The notes under the pieces were generated by a model. It worked only from the letters and a program-made list of their open reading frames with translations. It did not search any database and was not told the DNA's origin. Positions 1-11,669 of a stretch of 64,000 nt of DNA are shown here, one piece after another. Each line of letters starts with the position of its first letter. The first letter of the stretch is position 1. Where the stretch lies: contig OZ038528.1 in NCBI GenBank assembly GCA_964036665.1, positions 10,360,501 through 10,424,500 of the forward strand. Direction: 5' to 3'. Both the position numbers and the translations under genes were made by a program. The stretch comes from Gordius sp. MW1. Its lineage: Eukaryota > Nematomorpha > Gordioida > Gordea > Gordiidae.

Positions 1-60
1 GGACATAATGCGAATATTTACTGACTTTTAAAGATTTTTTCAGCCCCCTTTCGAAAGAAT
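1..60. repeat. Partial monomer at the left edge
   Basis: The window opens inside a unit, at GGACATAATGCGAATATT, and reaches CTTTCGAAAG at 48-57. The GCGAAT spelling, in place of GCTAAGAAT, is shared only with the joints before 42319, 47169, 50977, 52720 and 54470. This ties the left edge to the right-hand part of the window. Confidence 0.93.
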
Positions 61-764
61 ATGAAAAATAAATTTTTTTCGACCTCAAAATTTTTTCATT
101 TTTTTCGTTTCAACCATATCGCCCCCATTAAAGTTTTCGATATCAGAGGTGAATTCCGTAAAAAAAATTTTTTTTATCAGTCATCAAAAATTATTAACTT
201 TAAATCACGATCGCATAGAGCTTGTTTCACAAAAACTAGAGACACGAATAGAAAGCGATATTGAAACAATCTAAAAGCAACACGAAAATCTTAATTTCCT
301 TCAATCTAAAACTTCCCCTTGTGCAAAAATTCTTATCGAGATTTTAACAAGGACATAATGCTAAGAATATTTACTGACTTTTAAAGATTTTTTCAGCCCC
401 CTTTCGAAAGAATATGATAAATAAATTTTTTTCGACCTCAAAATTTTTTCATTTTTTTACTTTCAACCATATCGCCCCCATGAAAGTTTTCGATATCAGA
501 GGTGAATTCCGTAAAAAAAAATTTTTTTGATCAGTCATCAAAAATTATTAACTTTAAATCACGATCGCATAGAGCTAGTTTCACAAAAACTAGAGACACG
601 TATAGAAAGCGATATTGAAACTATCTAAACGCAACACGAAAATCTTAATTTCTCTCCTAAAACTTCGCCTCGTGCAAAAATTCTTATCGAGATTCTAACA
701 AGGACATAATGCTAAGAATAATTCCTAACTTTTAAAGATTTTTTCAGCCCCCTTTCGAAAGAAT

Positions 765-2148
765 ATGAAAAATAATATTTTTTTCGACCTCAAAATTTTT
801 TCATTTTTTTGGTTCAACCATATCGCCCCCATGAAAGTTTTCGATATCAGAGGTGAATTCCGTAAAAAAAAATTTTTTTGATCAGTCATCAAAAATTATT
901 AACTTTAAATCACGATCGCATAGAGCTTGTTTCACAAAAACTAGAGACAAGCTTAGAAAGCGATATTGAAACTATCTAAACGCAACACGAAAATCTTAAT
1001 TTCTCTCCTAAAACTTCGCCTCGTGCAAAAATTCTTATCGAGATTCTAACAAGGACATAATGCTAAGAATAATTCCTAACTTTTTAAGATTTTTTCAGCC
1101 CCCTTTCGAAAGAATATGAAAAATAATATTTTTTTCGACCTCAAATATTTTTCATTTTTTTGGTTCAACCATATCGCCCCCATGAAAGTTTTCGATATCA
1201 GAGGTGAATTCCGTAAAAAAACATTTTTGATCAGTTATCAAAAATTATTAACTTTAAATCACGATCGCATAAAGCCTGTTTCACAAAAACTAGAGACACG
1301 CTTAGAAAGCGATATTGAAACAATCTAAACGCAACACGAAAGTGTTAATTTCTCTCAATCTAAAACTTGGCCTCGTTCAAAATTTCTTATCGAGATTCTA
1401 ACAAGGACATAATGCTAAGAATATTTACTGACTTTTAAAGATTTTTTCAGCCCCCTTTCGAAAGAATATGAAAAATAAATTTTTTTCGACCTCAAGTTTT
1501 TTTCGTTTCAACCATATCGCCCCCATGAAAGTTTTCGATTTCAGAGGTGAATTCCATAAAAATATTTTTTTTGATCAGTCATCAAAAATTATTAACTTTA
1601 AATCAGGATCGCATAGAGCTTGTTTCTCAAAAACTAGAGACACGCTTAGAAAGCGATATTGAAACTATCTAAACGCAACACGAAAATCTTAATTTCTCTC
1701 CTAAAACTTCGCCTCGTGCAAAAATTCTTATCGAGATTCTAACAAGGACATAATGCTAAGAATATTTACTAACTTTTAAAGATTTTTTCAGCCCCCTTTC
1801 GAAAGAATATGAAAAATAATATTTTTTTCGACCTCAAAATTTTTTCATTTTTTTCGTTCAACCATATCGCCCCCATGAAAGTTTTCGATATCAGAGGTGA
1901 ATTCCGTAAAAAAAAAATTTTGATCAGTCATCAAAAATTATTAACTTTAAATCACGATCGTGTTTCACAAAAACTAGAGACACGCTTAGAAAGCGATATT
2001 GAAACTATCTAAACGCAACACGAAAATCTTAATTTCTCTCCTAAAACTTCGCCTCGTGCAAAAATTCTTATCGAGATTCTAACAAGGACATAATGCTAAG
2101 AATAATTCCTAACTTTTAAAGATTTTTTCAGCCCCCTTTCGAAAGAAT
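765..2148. repeat. Four-unit HOR, copy 1 (1384 bp)
   Basis: Four units at 765, 1116, 1468 and 1809. All four landmarks recur exactly 1384 bp downstream. The 1468 unit reads CTCAAGTTTTTTTCG where its copy at 2852 reads CTCAAATTTTTTTCG, a private base change. The 1809 unit ends with the CTCTCCTAAAACTTCGCC tail, as the unit at 414 does, so the true exchange point lies inside the tails. Confidence 0.87.
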
Positions 2149-3535
2149 ATGAAAAATAATATTTTTTTCGACCTCAAAATTTTTTCATTTTTTTGGTTCA
2201 ACCATATCGCCCCCATGAAAGTTTTCGATATCAGAGGTGAATTCCGTAAAAAAAATTTTTTTTGATCAGTCATCAAAAATTATTAACTTTAAATCACGAT
2301 CGCATAGAGCTTGTTTCACAAAAACTAGAGACAAGCTTAGAAAGCGATATTGAAACTATCTAAACGCAACACGAAAATCTTAATTTCTCTCCTAAAACTT
2401 CGCCTCGTGCAAAAATTCTTATCGAGATTCTAACAAGGACATAATGCTAAGAATAATTCCTAACTTTTTAAGATTTTTTCAGCCCCCTTTCGAAAGAATA
2501 TGAAAAATAATATTTTTTTCGACCTCAAATATTTTTCATTTTTTTGGTTCAACCATATCGCCCCCATGAAAGTTTTCGATATCAGAGGTGAATTCCGTAA
2601 AAAAACATTTTTGATCAGTTATCAAAAATTATTAACTTTAAATCACGATCGCATAAAGCCTGTTTCACAAAAACTAGAGACACGCTTAGAAAGCGATATT
2701 GAAACAATCTAAACGCAACACGAAAGTGTTAATTTCTCTCAATCTAAAACTTGGCCTCGTTCAAAATTTCTTATCGAGATTCTAACAAGGACATAATGCT
2801 AAGAATATTTACTGACTTTTAAAGATTTTTTCAGCCCCCTTTCGAAAGAATATGAAAAATAAATTTTTTTCGACCTCAAATTTTTTTCGTTTCAACCATA
2901 TCGCCCCCATGAAAGTTTTCGATTTCAGAGGTGAATTCCATAAAAATATTTTTTTTGATCAGTCATCAAAAATTATTAACTTTAAATCAGGATCGCATAG
3001 AGCTTGTTTCTCAAAAACTAGAGACACGCTTAGAAAGCGATATTGAAACTATCTAAACGCAACACGAAAATCTTAATTTCTCTCCTAAAACTTCGCCTCG
3101 TGCAAAAATTCTTATCGAGATTCTAACAAGGACATAATGCTAAGAATATTTACTAACTTTTAAAGATTTTTTCAGCCCCCTTTCGAAAGAATATGAAAAA
3201 TAATATTTTTTTCGACCTCAAAATTTTTTCATTTTTTTCGTTCAACCATATCGCCCCCATGAAAGTTTTCGATATCAGAGGTGAATTCCGTAAAAAAAAA
3301 ATTTTGATCAGTCATCAAAAATTATTAACTTTAAATCACGATCGTGTTTCACAAAAACTAGAGACACGCTTAGAAAGCGATATTGAAACAATCTAAACGC
3401 AACACGAAAGTGTTAATTTCTCTCAATCTAAAACTTGGCCTCGTTCAAAATTTCTTATCGAGATTCTAACAAGGACATAATGCTAAGAATATTTACTGAC
3501 TTTTAAAGATTTTTTCAGCCCCCTTTCGAAAGAAT
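2149..3535. repeat. Four-unit HOR, copy 2 (1387 bp)
   Basis: Units at 2149, 2500, 2852 and 3193 match those 1384 bp upstream. The last unit changes to the AAAGTGTTAATTTCTCTC / CTTGGCCTCGTTC tail near 3370, so homology to copy 1 stops inside that unit. The duplication edge is thus within a monomer and not at a fixed monomer boundary. Confidence 0.85.
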
Positions 3536-5273
3536 ATGAAAAATAATATTTTTTTCGACCTCAAAATTTTTTCATTTTTTTCGTTCAACCATATCGCCCC
3601 CATGAAAGTTTTCGATATCAGAGGTGAATTCCGTAAAAATAAAATTTTTGATCAGTCATCAAAAATTATTAACTTTAGATCACGATCGCATAGAGCTTGT
3701 TTCACAAAAACTAGAGACACGCTTAGAAAGCGATATTGAAACTATCTAAACGCAACACGAAAATCTTAATTTCTCTCCTAAAACTTCGCCTCGTGCAAAA
3801 ATTCTTATCGAGATTCTAACAAGGACATAATGCTAAGAATATTTCCTAACTTTTTAAGATTTTTTCAGCCCCCTTTCGAAAGTATATGAAAAATAATAAT
3901 TTTTTCGACCTCAAAATTTTTTCATTTTTTTGGTTCAACCATATCGCCCCCATGAAAGTTTTCGATATCAGAGGTGAATTCCGTAAAAAAAAATTTTTTT
4001 GATCAGTCATCAAAAATTATTAACTTTAAATCACGATCGCATAGAGCTTGTTTCACAAAAACTAGAGACAAGCTTAGAAAGCGATATTGAAACTATCTAA
4101 ACGCAACACGAAAATCTTAATTTCTCTCCTAAAACTTCGCCTCGTGCAAAAATTCTTATCGAGATTCTAACAAGGACATAATGCTAAGAATAATTCCTAA
4201 CTTTTTAAGATTTTTTCAGCCCCCTTTCGAAAGAATATGAAAAATAATATTTTTTTCGACCTCAAATATTTTTCATTTTTTTGGTTCAACCATATCGCCC
4301 CCATGAAAGTTTTCGATATCAGAGGTGAATTCCGTAAAAAAACATTTTTGATCAGTTATCAAAAATTATTAACTTTAAATCACGATCGCATAAAGCCTGT
4401 TTCACAAAAACTAGAGACACGCTTAGAAAGCGATATTGAAACAATCTAAACGCAACACGAAAGTGTTAATTTCTCTCAATCTAAAACTTGGCCTCGTTCA
4501 AAATTTCTTATCGAGATTCTAACAAGGACATAATGCTAAGAATATTTACTGACTTTTAAAGATTTTTTCAGCCCCCTTTCGAAAGAATATGAAAAATAAA
4601 TTTTTTTCGACCTCAAATTTTTTTCGTTTCAACCATATCGCCCCCATGAAAGTTTTCGATTTCAGAGGTGAATTCCGTAAAAATATTTTTTTTGATCAGT
4701 CATCAAAAATTATTAACTTTAAATCAGGATCGCATAGAGCTTGTTTCTCAAAAACTAGAGACACGCTTAGAAAGCGATATTGAAACTATCTAAACGCAAC
4801 ACGAAAATCTTAATTTCTCTCCTAAAACTTCGCCTCGTGCAAAAATTCTTATCGAGATTCTAACAAGGACATAATGCTAAGAATATTTACTAACTTTTAA
4901 AGATTTTTTTCAGCCCCCTTTCGAAAGAATATGAAAAATAATATTTTTTTCGACCTCAAAATTTTTTCATTTTTTTCGTTCAACCATATCGCCCCCATGA
5001 AAGTTTTCGATATCAGAGGTGAATTCCGTAAAAAAAAAATTTTGATCAGTCATCAAAAATTATTAACCTTAAATCACGATCGTGTTTCACAAAAACTAGA
5101 GACACGCTTAGAAAGCGATATTGAAACAATCTAAACGCAACACGAAAGTGTTAATTTCTCTCAATCTAAAACTTGGCCTCGTTCAAAATTTCTTATCGAG
5201 ATTCTAACAAGGACATAATGCTAAGAATATTTCCTAACTTTTTAAGATTTTTTCAGCCCCCTTTCGAAAGAAT
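3536..5273. repeat. Five-unit HOR, copy 3 with an extra unit
   Basis: Units at 3536, 3886, 4237, 4589 and 4931. Those at 4237, 4589 and 4931 match 2500, 2852 and 3193. The 3536 unit is extra and combines a class C style front (CGTTCAACC) with the long CATAGAGCTTG form. The front of the 3886 unit has AATAATAATTTTTTCG, found again at 5274, 15761 and 16455. The unit at 4589 ends with a 7-T tract before CAGCC, a 1-bp expansion that makes it 342 bp. Confidence 0.83.
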
Positions 5274-5620
5274 ATGAAAAATAATAATTTTTTCGACCTC
5301 AAAATTTTTTCATTTTTTTCGTTCAACCATATCGCCCCCATGAAAGTTTTCGATATCAGAGGTGAATTCCGTAAAAAAAAAATTTTTGATCAGTCATCAA
5401 AAATTATTAACTTTAAATCACGATCGCATAGAGCTTGTTTCACAAAAACTAGAGACACGCTTAGAAAGCGATATTGAAACAATCTAAACGCAACACGAAA
5501 ATGTTAATCAATCTAAAACTTGGCTTCGTGCAAAATTTCTTATCGAGATTCTAACAAGGACATAATGCTAAGAATATTTATTGACTTTTAAAGATTTTTT
5601 CAGCCCCCTTTCGAAAGAAT

Positions 5621-5933
5621 ATGATAAATAAATTTTTTTCGACCTCAAAATTTTTTCATTTTTTTCGTTTCAACCATATCGCCCCCATGAAAGTTTTCGA
5701 TATCAGAGGTGAATTCCGTAAAAAAAAATTTTTGATCAGTCATCAAAAATTATTAACTTTAAATCACGATCGTGTTTCACAGAAACTAGAGACACGCTTA
5801 GAAAGCGATATTGAAACAATCTAAACGCAACACGAAAATCTTAATTTCCTTCAATCTAAAACTTCCCTTCGTGCAAAAATTCTTATCGAGATTCTAACTT
5901 TTAAAGATTTTTTCAGCCCTCTTTCGAAAGAAT
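5621..5933. repeat. Short 313-bp unit with a 30-bp deletion
   Basis: The unit runs straight from GATTCTAAC to TTTTAAAGA around 5894-5902, missing about 30 bases that normally include GGACATAATGCTAAG. In other units the same interval is bounded by two CTAAC copies (GATTCTAACAAGG and TTTACTAACTTTT), so the loss fits a deletion between short direct repeats with one CTAAC kept at 5894-5898. The duplicate at 8303 carries the identical loss at 8576-8580. Confidence 0.88.
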
Positions 5934-6276
5934 ATGAAAAATAATATTTTTTTCGACCTCAAAATTTTTTCATTTTTTTCGTTCTTCCATATCGCCCCCA
6001 TGAAAGTTTTCGATATCAGAGGTGAATTCCATAAAAAAAAAATTTTTGATCAGTCATCAAAAATTATTAACTTTAAATCACGATCGTGTTTCACAAAAAC
6101 TAGAGACACGCTTAGAAAGCGATATTGAAACAATCTAAACGCAACACGAAAGTGTTAATTTCTCTCAATCTAAAACTTGGCCTCGTGCAAAATTTCTTAT
6201 CGAGATTCTAACAAGGACATAATGCTAAGAATATTTAATGACTTTTAAAGAATTTTCAGCCCCCTTTCGAAAGAAT

Positions 6277-6599
6277 ATGAAAAATAAATTTTTTTCGACC
6301 TCAAAATTTTTTCATTTTTTTCGTTCAACCTTATCGCCCCCATGAAAGTTTTCGATATCAGAGGTGAATTCCGTAAAAAATATTTTTTCATCAAAAATTA
6401 TTACCTTAATTCAAGATAAAACTAGAGACACGCTTAGAAAGCGATATTGAAACAATCTAAACGCAACACGAAAATGTTAATTTCTCCCAATCTAAAACTT
6501 GGCCTCGTGCAAAATTTCTTATCGAGATTCTAACAAGGACATAATGCTAAGAATATTTACTGACTTTTAAAGATTTTTTCAGCCCCCTTTCGAAAGAAT
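6277..6599. repeat. Divergent 323-bp unit lacking the dyad and the CGATCG site
   Basis: After GTAAAAAATATTTTTT the unit goes directly to CATCAAAAATTATTACC, losing GATCAGT, and then reads TTCAAGATAAAACTAGAG, losing CGATCG and most of the TTTCAC segment. The conserved ACTAGAGACACGC core and flanks are intact. It belongs to a small class with members at 8959, 12706, 57604 and 60995; the 12706 and 60995 members have AAATCAGAATAAAAC instead. These units show which parts of the monomer can be lost without loss from the array. Confidence 0.88.
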
Positions 6600-7292
6600 A
6601 TGAAAAATAATATTTTTTTCGACCTCAAAATTTTTTCATTTTTTTTGTTCAACCATATCGCCCCATGAAAGTTTTCGATATCAGAGGTGAATTCCGTAAA
6701 AAAAAATTTTTTGATCAGTCATCAAAAATTATTAACTTTAAATCACGATCGTGTTTCACAGAAACTAGAGACACGCTTAGAAAGCGATATTGAAACAATC
6801 TAAACGCAACACGAAAATCTTAATTTCCTTCAATCTAAAACTTCCCTTCGTGCAAAAATTCTTATCGAGATTCTAAGAAGGACATAATGCTAAGAATATC
6901 TACTGACTTTTAAAGATTTTTTCAGCCCCCTTTCCAAAGAATATGCAAAATAATATTTTTCGACCTCAAAATTTTTTCATTTTTTTTGTTTCAACCATAT
7001 CGCCCCCATGAAAGTTTTCGATATCAGAGGTGAATTCCGTAAAAAAAATTTTTTTTGGTCAGTCATCAAAAATTATTAACTTTAAATCACGATCGCATAG
7101 AGCTTGTTTCACAAAAACTATAGACACGCTTAGAAAGCGATATTGAAACAATCTAAAAGCAACACGAAAATCTTATCCTTCAATCTAAAACTTCCCCTTG
7201 TGCAAAAATTCTTATCGAGATTCTAACAAGGACATAATGCTAAGAATATTTACTGACTTTTAAAGATTTTTTCAGCCCCCTTTCGAAAGAAT

Positions 7293-7616
7293 ATGAAAAA
7301 TAAATTTTTTTCGACCTCAAATTTTTTTCGTTTCAACCATATCGCCCCCATGAAAGTTTTCGATATCAGAGGTGAATTCCGTAAAAATATTTTTTTTGAT
7401 CAGTCATCAAAAATTATTAACTTTAAATCACGATCTCATAGAGCTTGTTTCACAAAAACTAGAGACACGCTTAGAAAGCGATATTGAAACAATCTAAACG
7501 CAACACGAAAGTGTTAATTTCTCTCAATCTAAAACTTGGCCTCGTGCAAAATTTCTTATCGAGATTCTAATAAGGACATTCTTTTAAAGATTTTTTCAGC
7601 CCCCTTCCGAAAGAAT
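7293..7616. repeat. Short 324-bp unit with a 20-bp deletion
   Basis: The joint at 7580/7581 reads GGACATT then CTTTTAAAG. Twenty bases normally between them (ATGCTAAG through TTTACTGA) are missing. The same joint is at 10262/10263 and at 59590/59591. It is a good marker linking the two 2682-bp copies with the right-hand end of the window. Confidence 0.88.
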
Positions 7617-8302
7617 ATGAAAAATAAATTTTTTTCGACCTCAAAATTTTTTCATTTTTTTTGTTCAACCATATCGCCCCCATGAAAGTTTTCGATATCA
7701 GAGGTGAATGCCGTAAAAAAAAATTTTTGATCAGTCATCAAAAATTATTAACTTTAAATCACGATCGTGTTTCACAAAAACTAGAGACACGCTTAGAAAG
7801 CGATATTGAAACAATCTAAACGCAACACGAAAGTGTTAATTTCTCTCAATCTAAAACTTGGCCTCGTGCAAAATTTCTTATCGAGATTCTAACAAGGACA
7901 TAATGCTAAGAATATTTACTGACTTTTAAATATTTTTTCAGCCCCCTTTCGAAAGAATATGCAAAAATAATATTTTTTTCGACCTCAAAATTTTTTAATT
8001 TTTTTCGTTCAACCATATCGCCCCCATGAAAGTTTTCGATATCAGAGGTGAATGCCGTAAAAAAAATTTTTTGATCAGTCATCAAAAATTATTAACTTTA
8101 AATCACGATCGTGTTTCACAAAAACTAGAGACACGCTTAGAAAGCGATATTGAAACAAACTAAACGCAACACGAAAGTGTTAATTTCTCTCAATCTAAAA
8201 CTTGGCCTCGTGCAAAATTTCTTATCGAGATTCTAACAAGGACATAATGCTAAGAATATTTATTGACTTTTAAAGATTTTTTCAGCCCCCTTTCGAAAGA
8301 AT

Positions 8303-10984
8303 ATGATAAATAAATTTTTTTCGACCTCAAAATTTTTTCATTTTTTTCGTTTCAACCATATCGCCCCCATGAAAGTTTTCGATATCAGAGGTGAATTCCG
8401 TAAAAAAAAATTTTTGATCAGTCATCAAAAATTATTAACTTTAAATCACGATCGTGTTTCACAGAAACTAGAGACACGCTTAGAAAGCGATATTGAAACA
8501 ATCTAAACGCAACACGAAAATCTTAATTTCCTTCAATCTAAAACTTCCCTTCGTGCAAAAATTCTTATCGAGATTCTAACTTTTAAAGATTTTTTCAGCC
8601 CTCTTTCGAAAGAATATGAAAAATAATATTTTTTTCGACCTCAAAATTTTTTCATTTTTTTCGTTCTTCCATATCGCCCCCATGAAAGTTTTCGATATCA
8701 GAGGTGAATTCCATAAAAAAAAAATTTTTGATCAGTCATCAAAAATTATTAACTTTAAATCACGATCGTGTTTCACAAAAACTAGAGACACGCTTAGAAA
8801 GCGATATTGAAACAATCTAAACGCAACACGAAAGTGTTAATTTCTCTCAATCTAAAACTTGGCCTCGTGCAAAATTTCTTATCGAGATTCTAACAAGGAC
8901 ATAATGCTAAGAATATTTAATGACTTTTAAAGAATTTTCAGCCCCCTTTCGAAAGAATATGAAAAATAAATTTTTTTCGACCTCAAAATTTTTTCATTTT
9001 TTTCGTTCAACCTTATCGCCCCCATGAAAGTTTTCGATATCAGAGGTGAATTCCGTAAAAAATATTTTTTCATCAAAAATTATTACCTTAATTCAAGATA
9101 AAACTAGAGACACGCTTAGAAAGCGATATTGAAACAATCTAAACGCAACACGAAAATGTTAATTTCTCCCAATCTAAAACTTGGCCTCGTGCAAAATTTC
9201 TTATCGAGATTCTAACAAGGACATAATGCTAAGAATATTTACTGACTTTTAAAGATTTTTTCAGCCCCCTTTCGAAAGAATATGAAAAATAATATTTTTT
9301 TCGACCTCAAAATTTTTTCATTTTTTTTGTTCAACCATATCGCCCCATGAAAGTTTTCGATATCAGAGGTGAATTCCGTAAAAAAAAATTTTTTGATCAG
9401 TCATCAAAAATTATTAACTTTAAATCACGATCGTGTTTCACAGAAACTAGAGACACGCTTAGAAAGCGATATTGAAACAATCTAAACGCAACACGAAAAT
9501 CTTAATTTCCTTCAATCTAAAACTTCCCTTCGTGCAAAAATTCTTATCGAGATTCTAAGAAGGACATAATGCTAAGAATATCTACTGACTTTTAAAGATT
9601 TTTTCAGCCCCCTTTCCAAAGAATATGCAAAATAATATTTTTCGACCTCAAAATTTTTTCATTTTTTTTGTTTCAACCATATCGCCCCCATGAAAGTTTT
9701 CGATATCAGAGGTGAATTCCGTAAAAAAAATTTTTTTTGGTCAGTCATCAAAAATTATTAACTTTAAATCACGATCGCATAGAGCTTGTTTCACAAAAAC
9801 TATAGACACGCTTAGAAAGCGATATTGAAACAATCTAAAAGCAACACGAAAATCTTATCCTTCAATCTAAAACTTCCCCTTGTGCAAAAATTCTTATCGA
9901 GATTCTAACAAGGACATAATGCTAAGAATATTTACTGACTTTTAAAGATTTTTTCAGCCCCCTTTCGAAAGAATATGAAAAATAAATTTTTTTCGACCTC
10001 AAATTTTTTTCGTTTCAACCATATCGCCCCCATGAAAGTTTTCGATATCAGAGGTGAATTCCGTAAAAATATTTTTTTTGATCAGTCATCAAAAATTATT
10101 AACTTTAAATCACGATCTCATAGAGCTTGTTTCACAAAAACTAGAGACACGCTTAGAAAGCGATATTGAAACAATCTAAACGCAACACGAAAGTGTTAAT
10201 TTCTCTCAATCTAAAACTTGGCCTCGTGCAAAATTTCTTATCGAGATTCTAATAAGGACATTCTTTTAAAGATTTTTTCAGCCCCCTTCCGAAAGAATAT
10301 GAAAAATAAATTTTTTTCGACCTCAAAATTTTTTCATTTTTTTTGTTCAACCATATCGCCCCCATGAAAGTTTTCGATATCAGAGGTGAATGCCGTAAAA
10401 AAAAATTTTTGATCAGTCATCAAAAATTATTAACTTTAAATCACGATCGTGTTTCACAAAAACTAGAGACACGCTTAGAAAGCGATATTGAAACAATCTA
10501 AACGCAACACGAAAGTGTTAATTTCTCTCAATCTAAAACTTGGCCTCGTGCAAAATTTCTTATCGAGATTCTAACAAGGACATAATGCTAAGAATATTTA
10601 CTGACTTTTAAATATTTTTTCAGCCCCCTTTCGAAAGAATATGCAAAAATAATATTTTTTTCGACCTCAAAATTTTTTAATTTTTTTCGTTCAACCATAT
10701 CGCCCCCATGAAAGTTTTCGATATCAGAGGTGAATGCCGTAAAAAAAATTTTTTGATCAGTCATCAAAAATTATTAACTTTAAATCACGATCGTGTTTCA
10801 CAAAAACTAGAGACACGCTTAGAAAGCGATATTGAAACAAACTAAACGCAACACGAAAGTGTTAATTTCTCTCAATCTAAAACTTGGCCTCGTGCAAAAT
10901 TTCTTATCGAGATTCTAACAAGGACATAATGCTAAGAATATTTACTGACTTTTAAAGATTTTTTCAGCCCCCTTTCGAAAGAAT
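8303..10984. repeat. Eight-unit HOR, copy 2 (2682 bp)
   Basis: Units at 8303, 8616, 8959, 9282, 9625, 9975, 10299 and 10641 match copy 1 with a constant 2682-bp offset, so there is no net indel between copies. Rare variants are shared, including CGTTCTTCC (5934 and 8616), CTATAGACACGC (6943 and 9625), ATGCAAAAATAATA (7959 and 10641) and GAAACAAACTAAACG at the end of each copy. By eye I found no difference between the stretches I compared, which implies a very recent duplication or an assembly duplication. Confidence 0.93.
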
Positions 10985-11669
10985 ATGAAAAATAAATTTT
11001 TTTCGAACTCAAAATTTTTTCATTTTTTTTGTTCAACCATATCGCCCCCATGAAAGTTTTCGATATCAGAGGTGAATGCCGTAAAAAAAAATTTTTGATC
11101 AGTCATCAAAAATTATTAACTTTAAATCACGATCGTGTTTCACAAAAACTAGAGACACGCTTAGAAAGCGATATTGAAACAATCTAAACGCAACACGAAA
11201 GTGTTAATTTCTCTCAATCTAAAACTTGGCCTCGTGCAAAATTTCTTATCGAGATTCTAACAAGGACATAATGCTAAGAATATTTACTGACTTTTAAATA
11301 TTTTTTCAGCCCCCTTTCGAAAGAATATGAAAAATAATATTTTTTTCGACCTCAAAATTTTTTAATTTTTTTCGTTCAACCATATCGCCCCCATGAAAGT
11401 TTTCGATATCAGAGGTGAATGCCGTAAAAAAAATTTTTTGATCAGTCATCAAAAATTATTAACTTTAAATCACGATCGTGTTTCACAAAAACTAGAGACA
11501 CGCTTAGAAAGCGATATTGAAACAATCTAAACGCAACACGAAAGTGTTAATTTCTCTCAATCTAAAACTTGGCCTCGTGCAAAATTTCTTATCGAGATTC
11601 TAACAAGGACATAATGCTAAGAATATTTACTGACTTTTAAAGATTTTTTCAGCCCCCTTTCGAAAGAAT
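10985..11669. repeat. Additional two-unit copy following the eight-unit block
   Basis: Units at 10985 and 11327 resemble the last two units of the eight-unit block (7617/7959 and 10299/10641): both carry GAATGCCG in place of GAATTCCG, and the second has TTTTTTAATTTTTTT. They differ in having TCGAACTC (10985), ATGAAAAATAATA (11327) and no 20-bp deletion in front of the first. They read as the older or parental form of the pair. Confidence 0.85.

Larger units (their letters stand above)
61..5620. repeat. Block 1: four- and five-unit higher-order repeats
   Basis: Units start at 61, 414, 765, 1116, 1468, 1809, 2149, 2500, 2852, 3193, 3536, 3886, 4237, 4589, 4931 and 5274. The set 765-1116-1468-1809 recurs at exactly +1384 (2149-2500-2852-3193) and again, with one extra unit at 3536 and a changed first unit at 3886 (AGTATATG), at +1737/1738 (4237-4589-4931). 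Markers that recur in step are AATAATTCC, TCAAATATTTTT and CAGTTATC in the second unit of each set, the class B short unit as third, and the GATCGTG unit as fourth. The unit at 61 carries CCCATTAAAG instead of CCCATGAAAG, shared with 47169, 50977, 52720 and 54470. Confidence 0.9.
5621..8302. repeat. Eight-unit HOR, copy 1 (2682 bp)
   Basis: Units at 5621, 5934, 6277, 6600, 6943, 7293, 7617 and 7959. Every one has a counterpart exactly 2682 bp downstream. The block holds several odd units: a 313-bp unit (5621), a unit lacking the dyad (6277), one with only four C in CGCCCCATG (6600), one with CCTTTCCAAAG (6943) and a 324-bp unit (7293). Homology to the second copy appears to start in the tail of the preceding unit, near 5530. 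Confidence 0.93.
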
